Translations under genes and position numbers: made by a program
Shown: in pieces, positions 1 through 11,197 of the stretch
Position numbering within the stretch: the stretch's first letter is position 1
Layout of the letters: every line of letters begins with the position of its first letter
NCBI RefSeq assembly: GCF_040183065.1
Contig: NC_091125.1
Span: 120,120,621 to 120,184,620, forward strand
DNA: 64,000 nucleotides
Direction: 5' to 3'
Source of the DNA: Periplaneta americana
Taxonomy: Eukaryota; Arthropoda; Insecta; Blattodea; Blattidae
The notes under the pieces: model-generated
Seen by the model: only the letters and a program-made list of their open reading frames with translations
Database searches by the model: none
Told to the model about the DNA's origin: nothing

Positions 1-90
1 AAATATCACCCAAAAGTGAGTCAAAGTTTAGGAACCACTGCTATATATTTAAGTTAAATTAAGTTTTACTGGAGAAGCATTTTTAGGTTG

Positions 91-988
91 CCATTAGGAA
101 AGTTCAGGATAACAGAAAGGGTTTGGAATTGAACAGGTTACATCAGCTTCTTGTCTATGCGGATGACGTGAATATGTTAGGAGAAAATCCACAAACTATT
201 AGGGAAAACACGGGAATTTTACTTGAAACAAGTAAAGCTATAGGCTTGGAAGTAAATACTGAAAAGACTAAGTATATGATTATGTCTCGTCACCAGAATA
301 TTCTACGAAATGGAAACATAAAAATTGGAGGTTTGTCCTTCGAAGAGATTGAAAAATTCAAATATCTTGGAGCAACAGTAACAAATATAAATGACACTCG
401 GGAGGAAATTAAACGCAGAATAAATATGGAAAATGCGTGTTATTATTCGGTTGAGAAGCTTTTGTCTTCTAGTCTGCTGTCCAAAAATCTGAAAGTTAGA
501 ATTTATAAAACAGTTATATTACCGGTTGTTCTGTATGGTTGTGAAACGTGGACTCTCACTTTGAGAGAGGAACAGAGATTAAGATGTTTGAGAATAAGGT
601 TCTTAGAAAAATATTTGAGGCTAAGAGGGATGAAGTTACAGGAGAATGGAGAAAGTTACACAACGCAAAACTGCACGCATTGTATTCTTCACCTGACATA
701 ATTAGGAACATTAAATCCCGACGTTTGAGATGGGCAGGGCATGTAGCACGTATGGGCGAATCCAGAAATGCATATAGAGTGTTAGTTGGCAGACCGGAGG
801 GAAAAAGACCTTTGGGGAGGCTGAGACGTAGATGGGAGGATAATACTAAAATGGATTTGAGGGGAGTTGGGTATGATGATAGAGACTGGATTAATCTTGC
901 ACAGGATAGGGACCGATGGTGGGCTTATGTGAGGGCGGCAATGAACCTGTGGGTTCCTTAAAAGCTATTTGTAAGTAAGTAAGTAAGC
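91..988 (+). mobile_element. LINE-A copy 1: 3' end of a non-LTR retrotransposon, frameshifted
   Basis: This is the C-terminal half of a reverse transcriptase ORF plus a short 3' tail. The first frame (123-701) shows the RT catalytic motif YADD in [12 protein letters not shown], the motif D-like GLEVN and the motif E-like [10 protein letters not shown]. The reading then moves to the frame of 548-961 ([13 protein letters not shown], then GRLRRRWED). A one-base deletion near 588, relative to the in-frame copies, causes the shift. The copy is 5'-truncated inside the RT domain and ends in (GTAA)n. A 16-bp target-site duplication, aagcatttttaggttg, flanks it at 75-90 and 989-1004. The short tandem-repeat tail and protein style resemble RTE-clade LINEs, but the clade is an inference. 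Confidence 0.93.
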
Positions 989-1004
989 AAGCATTTTTAG
1001 GTTG

Positions 1005-1848
1005 TGTGTAAGTATTTTGGGCACTTTCTCATGGATAAGCTCTTCAACAATATGTCATGCATACGTGTACTTGAACTGTACATGGAAATAACAAATATCG
1101 GAGTTATAGCCTGAGATTTCGACTTGAACATTCTGTGGCTCAGCGCTGTATCTCGACCGCTTATCGCAACATCGCATTAAGCGCAACTTTCGCATCTCAT
1201 TATTTTGACGAGTGAGACAGCAATACATGTTCATACATTTATGTCTATAATTTTCTAAATATCAAATTAATTATACTACCCAGTGATGACGATAATTCAT
1301 CGACTGCACCGTTACCTCGGAGTACATGAACAAGCAATACTGGACTCCGCTTAGCGATTGTTTTACCGCCTGCCACCTGTTGTCCCTGATTGTTGTTTGA
1401 AACCAGTGCAACCAGTCGGATGTGAGAAATAGAACACCGACATTTCAATTGCACATCCGAAGCAAAATAACAATGTCGTTAGATGACTTAAAGTATTTCG
1501 TTATTATTATTTTGTAACAATCAACATAACCAATGTATTAAGTAAAGCAAAGACATATCAAATTGTCCACATTCATTTTTATATAGTAGTTACACTTTCT
1601 GTACTATCCTTCCTTTTTACTAAAGTCATAAAAATTGTTATTATGCAATAAAACCCATTCTTTCTATCAGATGTTTTGAAACCTGTTTATTTTAGATTAA
1701 CTTACAATTAATACTAATATGAATTTAAATAGATATATTAATATAATGCAAAAATAAATACAAATTTCTAACAAACATGGGCCCAAAAATAATCCAATGG
1801 ATCAGGGGATTGGCCTCTGGGTACGAGTGGATTTTAGTGGGCTGTGGA
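1005..1848. other. AT-rich DNA without a recognisable gene
   Basis: The short reverse-strand frame at 1245-1454 has no recognisable motif. No repeat structure was seen by eye. Confidence 0.5.
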
Positions 1849-2818
1849 TAGGGTTGCCAACTTTTTGGAGGAAATACGGGAGACTAAGGAATCGACAAAA
1901 TTTCATATAGAAAATTTGACAAATTATTCCGTTACGTTACTAAAAAAACGAATTTATTCTGTACTTCGGCAACTGGGCTTAAATTAAGAATGTTATGAGA
2001 CAGAAGTTGTCTCAGATTTTTTGTTGAAGTCTACTGCAGTTTTCAGCTCTGATTTGATTAAATGTGTCGTGCTCATGTTTCAAACATCTGTCCAATTATT
2101 GTTCATGAGATAAAACATCCTCTTTGTATGAGCATTACTACTTGATATGCTGAGAGTAAAGTAGCCGGTTTTTTCAAATTTTTAATATTGATATTGTTTT
2201 ATTTTAAACGGACGAGCATTAAAACCCATTTCTGACAGGCATTGCCTTCTACAAAGACTGCACATTTTAAAGCGCCTCTTAAATAACAAAATTAATCATA
2301 ACAATCTTCATTCACGGCAAAATCAAATGTTTAGAATAATGATTTTTACCATCCCCGCATTGGCAAGAGATCACGCGAAAGACCAGCAAAAGATGGGCCG
2401 ACCTCTTTAGTGAACGTGTAGGACGCCATTGGTCAAGCAGAGCAAGACATAGGGAAGACTGGAAAAACCTAAGAAGACAAGTGAACAGCGACTAAAATCA
2501 GTGCGACAGAAACAAGCGAACAATATCCAACAGTGCAAAATGTGAACCAAGTGAAAAATTCCAAGGTTGTAAACATCTCTTACGCGGAGTAGCTCACCGT
2601 GTGAGACAAGTAGAGCTCTCCCTCTATGGGAGGAGGCCTTTGCTCTTAACGGGACACTTTTAGGCTAATCATTTCATCATTTCATTTCACCTTATGCAAA
2701 AATAAGGGAGAAAAATACTCGAAGATGAGAAAAATGTAGGAGTCGGTAGACTGTTAAAAATTAGGGGCAAGTACGAGAGATCCGAGGAAAAACGGGAGGG
2801 TTGGGGTTGGCAACCGTA
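1849..2818. mobile_element. hAT-like DNA transposon, non-autonomous, 970 bp
   Basis: The ends are short inverted repeats, TAGGGTTGCCAAC on the left and its near complement GTTGGCAACCGTA on the right, with one mismatch. An identical 8-bp direct repeat, gctgtgga, abuts both ends (1841-1848 and 2819-2826). An 8-bp duplication is the hallmark of hAT insertion. No transposase is visible inside, but a LINE tail lies within it (2362-2690). Confidence 0.75.
2362..2690 (+). mobile_element. LINE ORF2 C-terminal fragment and 3' UTR
   Basis: Read with one frameshift, 2362-2495 gives a Lys/Arg/Trp-rich tail (GKRSRERPAK, then RWADLFSERVGRHW, then REDWKNLRRQVNSD) before a stop. This matches the usual end of RTE-like LINE proteins (GRP.KRW...D...W...A.DR..W). 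It is followed by about 190 bp of 3' UTR and a short (ATTTC)-like run. It belongs to a family different from LINE-A. Confidence 0.6.
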
Positions 2819-2993
2819 GCTGTGGAATATGAATTCAACAATTGACGAATATATCTCATTTTCTGTGTTACGCTACTAGACGAACAATGGAATATTTTTC
2901 AGTAAATCAACGAACATTTTATTTGCTGACGACCAAGTGGTCTTCGCTGATTCAGAAGATAATTTACAAAAGGCTGTTTATTTACCTCACTAA

Positions 2994-3253
2994 GGGCCGA
3001 TTGTATAAACCATTTAATCTTAGATCAGAGGTTAAATTGATCCTCGTTCTAGCTGAACTTGGAATTTTGTGTTGTATAAAGTCTTATCTGAGATTAATTT
3101 GTCTTAAACTAAAGTCAATTTTGACTGAAGAAATTTTTCCGATTAAGTTAGATGATCCAAGTTCAGTTATTTCTTTTCTGTTTGAAATATACGAGTGGCA
3201 GATTGTGCAAAAAGAATAACCATTATTATTAATATATATGGTAGATACATTTA

Positions 3254-3284
<31 letters not shown>

Positions 3285-3990
3285 TTTTTCAATTTCTTGT
3301 CTTAATATACAAACAATCTTATATTTTATAAGGCGTTATCGTGTTCAGCAGTATCAAATAACATAACCTATAATTATATTATGTTTATAAGAACCATTAA
3401 TTATTCATGGAATGATAGGTACATTCATAAATTTTCAATTAACTGTATTACTAAACGAAAATTGTCGTTTTATAAAGCTTTATTATGTTTAGCAGTATCA
3501 AACACCATAACATAACAATTTGGAGAACGGTCAATCTTCTTCTTATTGTCCGCCATTATTTACAACGCACAACACAAACCAGTATCTCCAACAGAGTGTG
3601 CGGAAAATCGCCAAAAAGTAGTTGGAAAGTCACTAGATATCTTATTATCAACAAAGAAAGATTAAATTTTCTCACTATGAGGTGCTAAAAAGGTCGCTAA
3701 ATCCCTATTTAAGCAATATAAAAGTTAAAAGAAATTGTTGTCGAAAAAGAGTTAAAGTCGCTAAATTGGCTACACTGAACAAACCTGTACAACATGGCCC
3801 GCGCATCACATACTTCGTATGTTTATGCGATGTTGCCAAGTCCTTTTCACGTGAACTTAGATTGCATTTGAACCTAGGTAATTTGATCGCAGAAAAGTTT
3901 TATACAATAGAAGAAGTGTCTGAACTCGGTTCACTTTCCGATCTTCGATCAAAGTTGATCTTTAGTCAGGGAGTTTTATACAATTGGGCC
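2994..3990. mobile_element. PIF/Harbinger-like non-autonomous element, 997 bp
   Basis: The terminal inverted repeats are GGGCCGATTGTATAAA (left) and the complement of GGCCCAATTGTATAAA (right). The 3-bp direct repeat TAA sits immediately outside both ends (2991-2993 and 3991-3993), as expected for PIF/Harbinger or ISL2EU-type elements. The interior is AT-rich, includes a (TA)n-T(n) tract, and has no transposase motif. The open frames at 2842-3219 and 3682-3993 look incidental. Confidence 0.65.
3249..3290. repeat. (TA)n followed by poly-T
   Basis: Uninterrupted TA dinucleotides run straight into about 13 T residues. Confidence 0.95.
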
Positions 3991-3993
3991 TAA

Positions 3994-5516
3994 GTTTCAG
4001 AAAAATATAATTTTTTATAATTTCGACTGAAAAAAATGAAATGTCCATGCGAATAAAAGGTACTGTGTGCTTAATAAAATATTGTCTACACTAATTAGGA
4101 TTTATCGTGGAACAATAATATAATATGTACTTACGTCCTCAAACATTACTTTTTAAGCTCTTCAAATATCCCTATTCTTTTTGGCGAAATATTTTGCATA
4201 CTAGTTAGCATAAAAATCGATTAATGTCGCTGCATGTTAATTAAATATTTTAACGAGATTCAATATATTATTTTGCCTTATTATTTCGTCCTCCATTGCA
4301 AAATACTTTCCCGAGTAGGATGCACATGAAACGTTATTCCAACTGAAGTACACTGCGTATGTCGCCACTTTTCCCTTTGCTGCTCTAAACGCTTCCCCCG
4401 CCCCTTCAAACTGTCGAGCAAGCTTGCTCCGAATCCTGAATGCTACGAGCTGATGATCCCTGACCTATACGACTATACAATTACAGAGCAAAAGGAAAAA
4501 GAAGAATTGAAAGACTTTGAAATGCAATTTAGGAGAAGCAGCGGTACAAAGTAAGGTTGACAGACAGGTAGATGGCATGCTCAAAATATATTTTCGGTAT
4601 TGGTGACACTGAAAACTCGAGTTTGTACAAAAATTTTTAAATATATTTTTGTAACATCACAGAACTTTTCCTTACACTTCGTATAGCTAATGAAGAGTAG
4701 CAAAAGAAAGAGCAGTAATATATTGAGCACTCTTTATCAAGGACTGTGGTGCTGTATCTATACATTGGAATGCGAAGTAAAAGAGTGGACGAGGTTAACC
4801 TTTTATGAAGTCTTCCTTCTGTATAACAAACATTGTGAGTGTGTATGTGTGTGTGTTGGCGCCTAGAATCGGCGCCTGTACGTGTTCGACTGGTGTTACA
4901 GCCCCTCTGTCGACCCTGAACTGGGCGCTGAATTTTCCGTGCTATATAAATCACGCTCTCCAACGTACTGCCCGTTGTTAGGATCACTTCCACGGAAATA
5001 AATTATTATAAATGAGGTAGCAACGGCTTGGTAATTCACCGCAGACCACAAATTCCTACCTAACTCACCTCTTTGGGGTCAGACGTCTTTTGATACTGCA
5101 CCGAGGTCAGCTCTATGACGTAGGAGCCGTGTAGCTTGGGGTTATAAATTTAAAATTTCTGACCTAAAGTTATGCAAATTCAGAATATGGCTAGGAAAGA
5201 CACTCGAATCTGTTTCCGTAAAAAACGTGTTGCCACTGTTCGTGTACAAAGACAGATTTCTGGTATTGGTCTTCCCCCTCCCCTGAGCACAAGCCTTTCT
5301 GAATTGCAATCCCGGATACACTGAAAAACGCAGTCTTTGCACTTCAGAATTTCAGTAAACCATTCCAGAGTCACTGTATTCTGTATGCTTCTTTTTCATT
5401 CCTTGATCACAAAATTGATTTTATATCCCGGTTTAGTTACTCCATCGATTAGGTCATCTGTAGGATCTTTTTTTCCAGTAGTCATTCTGAAAATACGTCC
5501 TTCTACAGAGGGAGCC
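3994..5516. other. No recognisable gene
   Basis: Reverse-strand frames at 4637-4993 and 5142-5374 show no family motif. A short GT/TG run lies near 4838-4858. I see no coding evidence. Confidence 0.5.
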
Positions 5517-6838
5517 AAGAGTCAAACCTAAGGGACCGGCAATCTTGCCGTCTCTCAGCATTACAATCACGGAAGCAAATCGCCAGCTCTCGCGGGTAAC
5601 GTTCTTGTCGTTTCACCGCACTATAGTGTGGCAAGTGACCTTTCACATAACTAATGAATTGTTTTATTTAGTTAAGGAAATGGAGAGAATCTTACCTGAA
5701 TTTCAGAACAGTTTCTCAAAATGACCTCCATTACGTTCTAGAGTACAGTATACACATGATGCAGAGTTATGTGAAGTTCTGAGACACTCTCTGCAGCTCA
5801 TCCATAATCCACAATATTACGTATTAGGAATGATATTTCAACCTTAATAATATTGTTAATGTAACATCACATTGTTTCGGTGATTGTGTAGTCACTGGAA
5901 AGTGCCGCGGAAACTAGACGAAATACAACTCTTACGACTTCTTCAGTAAATACGTTTAAACGCGGAAAATGTAATTTTGTACTGTTTATCTAACCATTTT
6001 TCAATACCGTTCAGATACAAATGTTTCATTATATTTCTTCCGGTCAGTGACCGTTAAATTTCAAGTGACTTATCTTAGTCTTGGGCGTCAAAGTATTAAA
6101 AAAACATTACAATTTTCTCGTCTCTCTTTCCCCTCGCGGCAAAATGTGACGTTACATAGATGCAGATATGAAATAAAATATCTGTAACTGACTAATAGGC
6201 TAGAGATTGACACTATAAATTGACAGCAGAATTATTGTGTCGCCAGCATAGTGCAACAACTGATGACATCCACACCTGTGGAGTAACGGTCAGCGCGTCT
6301 GGCCGCGAAACCAGGTGGCCCGGGTTCGAATCCCAGTCGGGGCAAGTTGCCTGGTTGAGGTTTTTTCCGGGGTTTTCCCTCAACCCAATATGAGCAAATG
6401 CTGGGTAACTTTCGGTGCTGGATCCCGGACTCATTTCACCGGCATTATCACCTTCATTTCATTCAGACGCTAAGTAACCTGACTTGTTGATTCAGCGTCG
6501 TAAAATAATAAAAAAAAAAACAGAAAACAACTGATGACCGAAACCCATCCATTGTATCTTGAGCCGAGCTTAAAGTAAACCTAAGTTAACGGCATTCTTA
6601 CATGTTAAGTTTTCCCGACCTCACATATAGAACGTGATGGAAGAGCAACTGCTCTGAAATTCAGTTAAGATTTTCTCCGTCTCTTTAGATTAACAATTTA
6701 CTGGTTGCGCGAAAGATCACTTGCCAGACTGTAGTGCCGTGAGATGGCAAGAACTTTATCCACAACAGCTAGCGATCTGGTTGTCACGCTGTAGTGACGA
6801 AAGACAACAGGAGTGCCGGTCCCTTAGGTTTGACTCTT
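5517..6838. mobile_element. Fold-back DNA element with ~200-bp inverted arms
   Basis: The left arm (about 5517-5719) begins AAGAGTCAAACCTAAGGGAC. The right arm (about 6643-6838) is its reverse complement, with a fully matching outer ~24 bp and a more diverged interior. No transposase is seen. A SINE has inserted in the spacer. An 8-bp match, ccagtagt, lies at 5475-5482 and directly outside the right end at 6839-6846. It may be a target duplication, but the left copy is 34 bp from the arm, so the superfamily is unresolved. Confidence 0.75.
6268..6525 (+). mobile_element. tRNA-derived SINE (SINE-1), complete with target duplication
   Basis: The 5' part is tRNA-like, with an A-box-like stretch (tggagtaacggtcagcgcg) and a near-perfect B box (ggttcgaatcc), consistent with RNA polymerase III promotion. 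A family body follows (ggttttttccggggttttcc, then cgtcgtaaaataat) and a poly-A tail. A 13-bp target duplication, aacaactgatgac, lies at 6255-6267 and 6526-6538. The 73-codon reverse-strand frame over it is not a gene. The same family occurs at 15627-15886. Confidence 0.93.
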
Positions 6839-6960
6839 CCAGTAGTTCTCGCGTTTGTTTTCATGCAATATATCCTATTATATCTATTACCGATACATGA
6901 AATTTGCTACCTGAAATTTAATTTATATTTTTTGTGAGATGAGCAGTAAGGTCTCTTTGG

Positions 6961-7165
6961 TAGCTATCGGCTTAGTTCAGTCGGCATGCGCGTTAGCTTG
7001 TTGATGCATTGCTGCGCTCGGGTTTGAATTCGATTTCTGTTTGGACAGATTTCCTGCGAAGTTGTCCCCAACCTCAAGGCCTCATTTCTCCAAATACCAA
7101 TTCCATCGGCGCTAAATAACCTAGTAATTGATATAGCGTCGTTAAATAACAGGATAAAAAATTAT
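6961..7165 (+). mobile_element. tRNA-derived SINE (SINE-2)
   Basis: The tRNA-like head (cggcttagttcagtcggca, then gctcgggtttgaattcg) is followed by a body with ttgtccccaacc and gcgtcgttaaataac. The same body appears in the copy at 38171-38395. The B box is slightly decayed. Confidence 0.8.
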
Positions 7166-7589
7166 TTGGCGGATGAGAAAGATTTTTATTTGTGGGTTGG
7201 TTTCCTTTAATTGCGATTGTGATATGGGGAACATTTCATTTCAGTTGAGAATCGCGTAGATTTCGTTACACTGGTTTTATATTCTGGATACTGCAGTCTG
7301 ATATGTTGATATGATGGTGGAGTGAGATGATTTCTTCAGGAGTACAACCACTCGTATTTCTATTGAATAATAGATATAAATTCTTTAAATCTGTTTTTGC
7401 CAAGTATCGTACTACTTCGCCAGCCCACACCTGTGTAACGTCCACAATTTTATAGTATGAATTGTTTTGGTGGTCGGTATTTTTTCATTTTTAATATTAA
7501 TCCATACCAGTAATATTATTTTTTCTGTTACATTATACATTTTAAATTATGTTATTTCTTCTGTACATTTTACCTTTGAGGGAACGAGC

Positions 7590-8914
7590 AACAAGGCAGC
7601 GTAATTTTGTTCCTTCATTTGTTTACTCTTTCCTATATTATTCTACTTTCTTTTTTTTTCTTTACTTAAATATTTCCATCTTTTTTATAGCTTTCACTGC
7701 TCATTTCTTTGTTACCTATTTCTTTTCACTTCCCTATTTTTCTTGTCCTTGTTTCTTTCTATATTTATCTCTCTTGTATTTTATTTCCATTTTATTCTTA
7801 TCTTTTTCTTTCTTTGTCGCTTTTTGTTCTCTTCATTCTCTTTCTGTCTTTGTTCCTTCCTATACATTTCTTTACTTCTTCATTATTCTACTTCATTCTC
7901 AGGTTTTTTCTTTCTTTTTTGTTCCTTTCTTTATTACTTGTTCTATTTTTTCTTTATTATTCATGGCTTTGTTCCTTCCAATACCTGTTTTGCTTTTTTC
8001 ATTTCTCTACTTTATACTCATAGCTTTTTCTTTTTTTGTTGCTTCCTAATTTCTTTCTTATTTTCCCTGCGTTTGTTCCTGTGTGCATTTTTCTCTTCGT
8101 TTTTTTTTATTCCTTTTCTTTATCTCACATCTTCACTTATTTTGTTGCTCTCTTTCTTACTCGTCTTATTTTTTCTTCCTTCTTTCCCTGTTTTTGTTCC
8201 TTTTCTATTTCCATCTTTGTTTTTATATTTCCTTTATTCTTAGTACTTTTTCTTCTTTTCTTTCTTGCTTCCTTTCTAATTTATTTTCCCTGTATTTGTT
8301 TCTTCTTTATATTTTTCTCTTTGTTTTTTCATTTCCTTACTTTATTTTCACTCCTTTTTCTTACTTTCTTGCTTGCTCTCTTCCCTTCTTTGTTGTTTCC
8401 TTCTTTATTTTCTCTGAATTTGTTTCTTCTTTATATTTCTCTTTGTTTTTCTTCATTTCCTTACTTTATTTTCACTCCTTTTTCTTACCTCCTTGCTTGC
8501 TCTCTTCCTTTCTTTGTTGTCTCCTTTTTTATTTTCCCTGTCTTTGTTTCTTCTTTATATTTCGCTTTGTTTTTCTTCATTTCCTTACTTTATTTTCACT
8601 CCTTTTTCTTACCTCCTTGTTTGCTCTCTTCCTTTCTTTGATGTCTCCTTCTTTATTTTCCCTGTCTTTGTTTCTTCTTTATATTTCTCTTTGTTTTTCT
8701 TCATTTACTTTAGTTTAACTCCTTTTTCTTACTTCCTTGCTCTCTTCCTTTCTTTATTGTCTCCTTTATTTTCTCTGTCTTTGTTACTTTTTTATATTCA
8801 GCTTTGTTTTCCATTTTCTTACTTTATTCTACATATTTTTCTTACTTTCACTTGCTCTTTTGCTTTCTTTGTTGCTTCCTTCTCTTTTCTTACTTTCCAT
8901 TTCTTTATTCCTTC

Positions 8915-8959
<45 letters not shown>

Positions 8960-9125
8960 CTTGCTTGATTCCTTGTTTTGTTTGTTTATTTCTTCTTTCT
9001 TATTTCCCCTTTCTTTCTTCCTGGTATTTTAATAAATATTTTTTTCATTTCTTTACATTATTCTGACATTCCTATCTTTCTTCTTTCTTCCTATGTTGTT
9101 TCCTTATTTTCCTGTCTTTGTCTCA
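7590..9125. repeat. Pyrimidine-rich tandem repeat, ~124-bp period
   Basis: This 1.5-kb tract is nearly pure C/T with A spacers. From about 8270 to 8880 it resolves into diverged units: the phrase tttattttcactcc recurs near 8341, 8465 and 8589 (exact 124-bp steps), then in altered form near 8709 and 8823. A (TA)n run is embedded at 8919-8957. The overlapping Phe/Ser/Leu-rich open frames in all three forward frames come from composition and are not genes. Confidence 0.9.
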
Positions 9126-9131
9126 TTCCAT

Positions 9132-9227
9132 ATTACCACAGTCTAGTATGTATAGTCACGAAGCTCAATACGTAGTAAATATGCATCCATAGATAGTTGC
9201 TAACCAATAGGATCGCTAATATCACTT
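9132..9227 (-). mobile_element. Half copy of the MITE at 10050-10243
   Basis: This 96-bp segment (cacagtctagtatg...gaagctcaatacg...gatagttgctaacc) is the reverse complement of the right half of the MITE at 10050-10243. The inner end stops in ordinary DNA, so it is a truncated or partly deleted copy. Confidence 0.75.
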
Positions 9228-9524
9228 CATTACAATGCGAAATTAGACCTACATATTACACTTCTGGTTAGATAGATAACTATATAAACATATATCTTTA
9301 TTTAACTTTTTGATTTTCTTCGAAGTTTTTCAGTATTTTTGTCAGCGAGTTTATCATTATATTATTTCGAATATGAATAACATCAGCGCATTAAAATGAA
9401 AGATAAGTTGATAATTATAACTTACCGATCCAATAATCCACGGCTGAGAAGCATTATTTAACACCTTACTTCATCTCTTTAACTCGTACCACTACAGCAA
9501 ATTTTACAACTTTCTTTTTGTTCA

Positions 9525-9800
9525 TCTCCTTAAAAATAACATGCCGAGAGACGAGGAATCTCGATTGAAGTACATTGTCCACGAGGTCCCTGGACCTGCA
9601 TCTGTACTGACAGCCCATGGGCGGGGGCGCCCGACTAGAAGAGAGACGTTAGGATGATGCGATTCGCGATACTCGGCGACTTCACCTGCTGCGCGCCACA
9701 ATGCGTCGCCCGCTTCAAACTTCAATTAATTTGTTAGGCTGGCTGATTGCGCGCGCCTACAGAACGTCACTCATACACCGCCGCCGCCTATACACACGTC
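9525..9800. other. Small CpG- and GC-rich patch
   Basis: The patch has many CG dinucleotides (gattcgcgatactcggcgac, then gcgcgcgcc) in an otherwise AT-rich region. The reverse frame at 9522-9725 has no known motif. It could be a regulatory remnant or part of an unrecognised repeat. Confidence 0.35.
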
Positions 9801-9869
9801 AGATACAATCGCGTGCATGTAGAGGACGAGCTGAGGAAATAATATGTACGTAAACATAGCAAATAAAGA

Positions 9870-10020
9870 AGAAAGGAACGCAAGTAAAGGTAATTAAAGA
9901 ATTGAGGAAAGAAAGCGGTGAAGAGAGAGGAAGAAGCTAGGAAATACATACAGAAAGAAAGAAAGAAGAAAAAGAGGGACAAAGAAAAAAGAAACTAATA
10001 AAGATAAGAATAATAAAATA
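9870..10020. repeat. Purine-rich low-complexity tract
   Basis: A/G-rich stretch containing (GAAA)n-like runs. It has no gene content. Confidence 0.8.
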
Positions 10021-10049
10021 TAGCAAACAATGGATAACAATGGGAGTAA

Positions 10050-10243
10050 TATCACAGTCTACTATATACAGTCACGAAGCTTGAGTTGTGAGGGTGCTAG
10101 GAACAATAGACTGTGCAGCTGCTATTTCGAATTGTCTGTAATGAGACGATATTAGCGATCCTAGTGGTTAGCAACTATCTATGGATATATATTTACTGCG
10201 TATTGAGCTTCGTGACTGTATAATTATACTAGACTGTGATATT
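10050..10243. mobile_element. MITE, ~194 bp, long terminal inverted repeats
   Basis: The left end (aatatcacagtctactatat, then cagtcacgaagct) is mirrored by the right end (agcttcgtgactg, then tatactagactgtgatatt). The terminal inverted repeats are about 35 bp with a small gap. A truncated relative lies 0.9 kb upstream. The superfamily is not resolved, since the flanking TA/TTA is inside a palindromic end. Confidence 0.8.
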
Positions 10244-10331
10244 ATGGTTCCTTATTCTATGACAAATCTGATTACGGCAATGAATTTTTTAGTAAATTTA
10301 GGTCTTGATGTACCACATGAACCTCTTTTGA

Positions 10332-11188
10332 CTTACTTACTTACTTACTGGCTTTTAAGGAACCCGGAGGTTCATTGCCGCCCTCACATAAGCCCGCCAT
10401 TGGTCCCTATCCTGAGCAAGATTAATCCAGTCCCTACCATCATATCCCACCTCCCTCAAATCCATTTTAATATTATCTTCCCATCTACGTCTCGGCCTCC
10501 CCAAAGGTCTTTTCCCCTCTGGCCTCCCAACTAACACTCTATATGCATTTCTGGATTCGCCCATACGTGCTACATTCCCTGCCCATCTCAAACGTCTAGA
10601 TTTAATGTTCCTAATTATGTCAGGTGAAGGATACAATGCGTGCAGCTCTGCGTTGTGTAACTTTCTCCATTCTCCTGTAACTTCATCCCTCTTAGCCCCA
10701 AATATTTTCCTAAGAACCTTATTCTCAAACATCTCAATCTCTGTTCCTCTCTCAAAGTGAGAGTCCAAGTTTCACAGCCATACAGAACAACCGGTAATAT
10801 AACTGTTTTATAAATTCTAACTTTCAGATTTTTTTGAGAGCAGACTAGATGATAAAAGCTTCTCAACCGAATAATAACAGGCATTTCCCATATTTATTCT
10901 GCGTTTAATTTCCTCCCGAGTGTCATTTACATTTGTTACTGTTGCTCCAAGATATTTGAATTTTTCCACCTCTTCGAAGGATAAATCTCCAACTTTTATA
11001 GTTCCATTTCGTACAATATTCTGATCACGAGACATAATCATATACTTAGTCTTTTCGGGATTTACTTCCAACCCTATCTTTTTACTTGCTTCAAGTAGAA
11101 TTTCCGCGTTTTCCCTAATAGTTTGTGGATTTTCTCCTAACATATTCACGTCATCCTCATAGACAAGAAGCTGATGTAACCCGTTAAA
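10332..11188 (-). mobile_element. LINE-A copy 2, 5'-truncated and frameshifted
   Basis: On the reverse strand this runs from NGLHQLL through [10 protein letters not shown] and [16 protein letters not shown] to RRLRWAGNVARMG and the (GTAA)n tail at 10332. The catalytic box reads YEDD instead of YADD. It carries the same one-base deletion after LREEQRL as copies 1 and 3, so the C-terminus is in another frame (10355-10768). A second small disruption follows LLSSSLLSK. It ends 5' at an A-rich run (11189-11197), with no clear target duplication. Confidence 0.92.
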
Positions 11189-11197
11189 AAAAAAGTA

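Noticed and set aside
4637-4993. 118-codon reverse frame
   Set aside because: It includes a (TG)n run and has no motif. Its length is within chance for this composition.
6213-6434. 73-codon reverse frame with a plausible start
   Set aside because: It is the reverse strand of SINE-1. The same frame-like text appears at 15719-15910 in the other SINE copy.
7549-8718. Long overlapping Phe/Ser/Leu-rich open frames that look like membrane proteins
   Set aside because: They occur in all three frames over a pyrimidine-rich tandem repeat. Codons TTT, TCT and CTT follow from composition.
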